A DNA stretch of 23,210 nt from positions 94,607 to 117,816 of the forward strand of contig DBEP01000015.1 of NCBI GenBank assembly GCA_002294045.1. The letters are read 5' to 3'. Position numbers and translations under genes: made by a program. Below the pieces are notes generated by a model, which worked only from the letters and a program-made list of their open reading frames with translations, ran no database searches and was not told the origin of the DNA. Below, in pieces: positions 22,736-23,210 of the stretch. Position 1 is the first letter of the stretch. Every line of letters starts with the position of its first letter. The DNA comes from Lachnoclostridium sp. UBA903. GTDB taxonomy: Bacteria; Bacillota; Clostridia; Lachnospirales; Lachnospiraceae.

Positions 22736-23210
22736 CTAAAAAATTCTTCCAGCGTCTATTTCTGATTGGTTTTCCTTAAGATATTCTTTTATATAGGTCG
22801 ATACCTCCGGTACATCAAAAGGCACATCACCCAGGATCTCCCGAAATTCACGGGTATCTAATGTAAAGCTTTTCTCGTCTACTTTATAGATATATATAAA
22901 ATCTATTTTCGTATTTAATGTAATTAAGGCATGTACGGTACTGGTCATATCACCTAACGGCATCCGGTCAATGTGGGATAGCACAAATACTGCGGTAATC
23001 TCGGTACCTCTGCCGGGTTCTGAATCAATACTGAATTCACCGCCGGTGGCCTCAGCTGCAAGCTTAAAGAACGGTACCCCTAATCCTACCGGTCTGGTCG
23101 TCCGGCTCGTATAAAAAGGATCTTCTGCTTTTGCAGTCTGTTCTGCAGTCATTCCGCAGCCGTTGTCAGATATGGCAATGGTCAGTCTGTACAGCCTGTT
23201 ATGTAAAAGG
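22736..23210 (-). CDS. GHKL-type ATP-binding protein (HATPase_c), partial at the window edge
   Basis: The frame is open from the right edge to a stop at 22736, and translation above the first ATG continues sensibly as LTIAISDNGCGMTAEQ, so the gene starts outside the window. DNGCGM is the G1 box, DPFYTSR the F box, VGLGVPFFKLAAEATGG the G2 region and EPGRGTEI the end of the Bergerat ATP-binding fold. About 60 further residues end in GRIF, with no receiver or DNA-binding domain. ATPases of this type recur in hydrogenase clusters of Clostridia, where their role is unclear; signalling or complex maturation are guesses. The N box and anything before it are not visible. It probably belongs to the hyd operon. 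Confidence 0.85.
   Translation of the reverse strand, partial: LLHNRLYRLTIAISDNGCGMTAEQTAKAEDPFYTSRTTRPVGLGVPFFKLAAEATGGEFSIDSEPGRGTEITAVFVLSHIDRMPLGDMTSTVHALITLNTKIDFIYIYKVDEKSFTLDTREFREILGDVPFDVPEVSTYIKEYLKENQSEIDAGRIF

Overview
The window looks like a chromosomal segment of an anaerobic, spore-forming Firmicute of the Clostridia, most likely Lachnospiraceae. The reasons are strong AGGAGG ribosome sites with TTGACA/TATAAT-type promoters, a long class-2-like IleRS behind a T-box leader, an NAD-linked [FeFe]-hydrogenase cluster, a SleC-like (spore cortex-lytic) protein and a SpoIIQ/LytM-like protein. No rRNA, tRNA, CRISPR array, phage or intact transposase was seen. The assignment rests on gene content and protein motifs only.

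Plus-strand half (1-12196). A C-terminal scrap of an unidentified gene (1-72) is followed by a membrane-anchored VanY-type D,D-carboxypeptidase with a long acidic/proline tail. Next come a secreted protein of unknown function behind a promoter that carries a direct repeat, then a promoter, a T-box riboswitch with an ATC (Ile) specifier and ileS. After a palindromic intergenic repeat there are two adjacent envelope/spore-type proteins. One is SleC-like, with a SpoIID-type lytic transglycosylase fold plus a peptidoglycan-binding domain. The other is a single-pass M23 (SpoIIQ-like) protein. Both appear to have lost catalytic residues. The arm ends with a membrane-domain glycerophosphodiester phosphodiesterase and a GC-rich hairpin between convergent genes.

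Minus-strand half (12365-23210). A complete oligopeptide ABC transporter operon reads oppA-oppB-oppC-oppD-oppF. It has a recognisable sigma-A promoter, a terminator-like attenuator in the oppA leader, and a perfect 16-bp hairpin between oppA and oppB. Upstream of it lies a nested inverted-repeat element (18500-18635) that resembles a MITE. Upstream of that is the 3' part of an electron-bifurcating-type hydrogenase operon: a partial GHKL ATPase gene, a small [2Fe-2S] thioredoxin-like protein, the NuoF-like flavoprotein subunit (HydB) and the catalytic subunit (HydA). The expected NuoE/HydC subunit is not in the window and may lie just beyond its right edge.

The features most worth a second look are the pair of apparently catalytically dead spore/cell-wall proteins, several dispersed intergenic repeats (including a 21-bp motif found twice at exactly the same distance after a terminator), the oppA leader attenuator and the MITE-like element. 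Family assignments come from recalled motifs, not searches.
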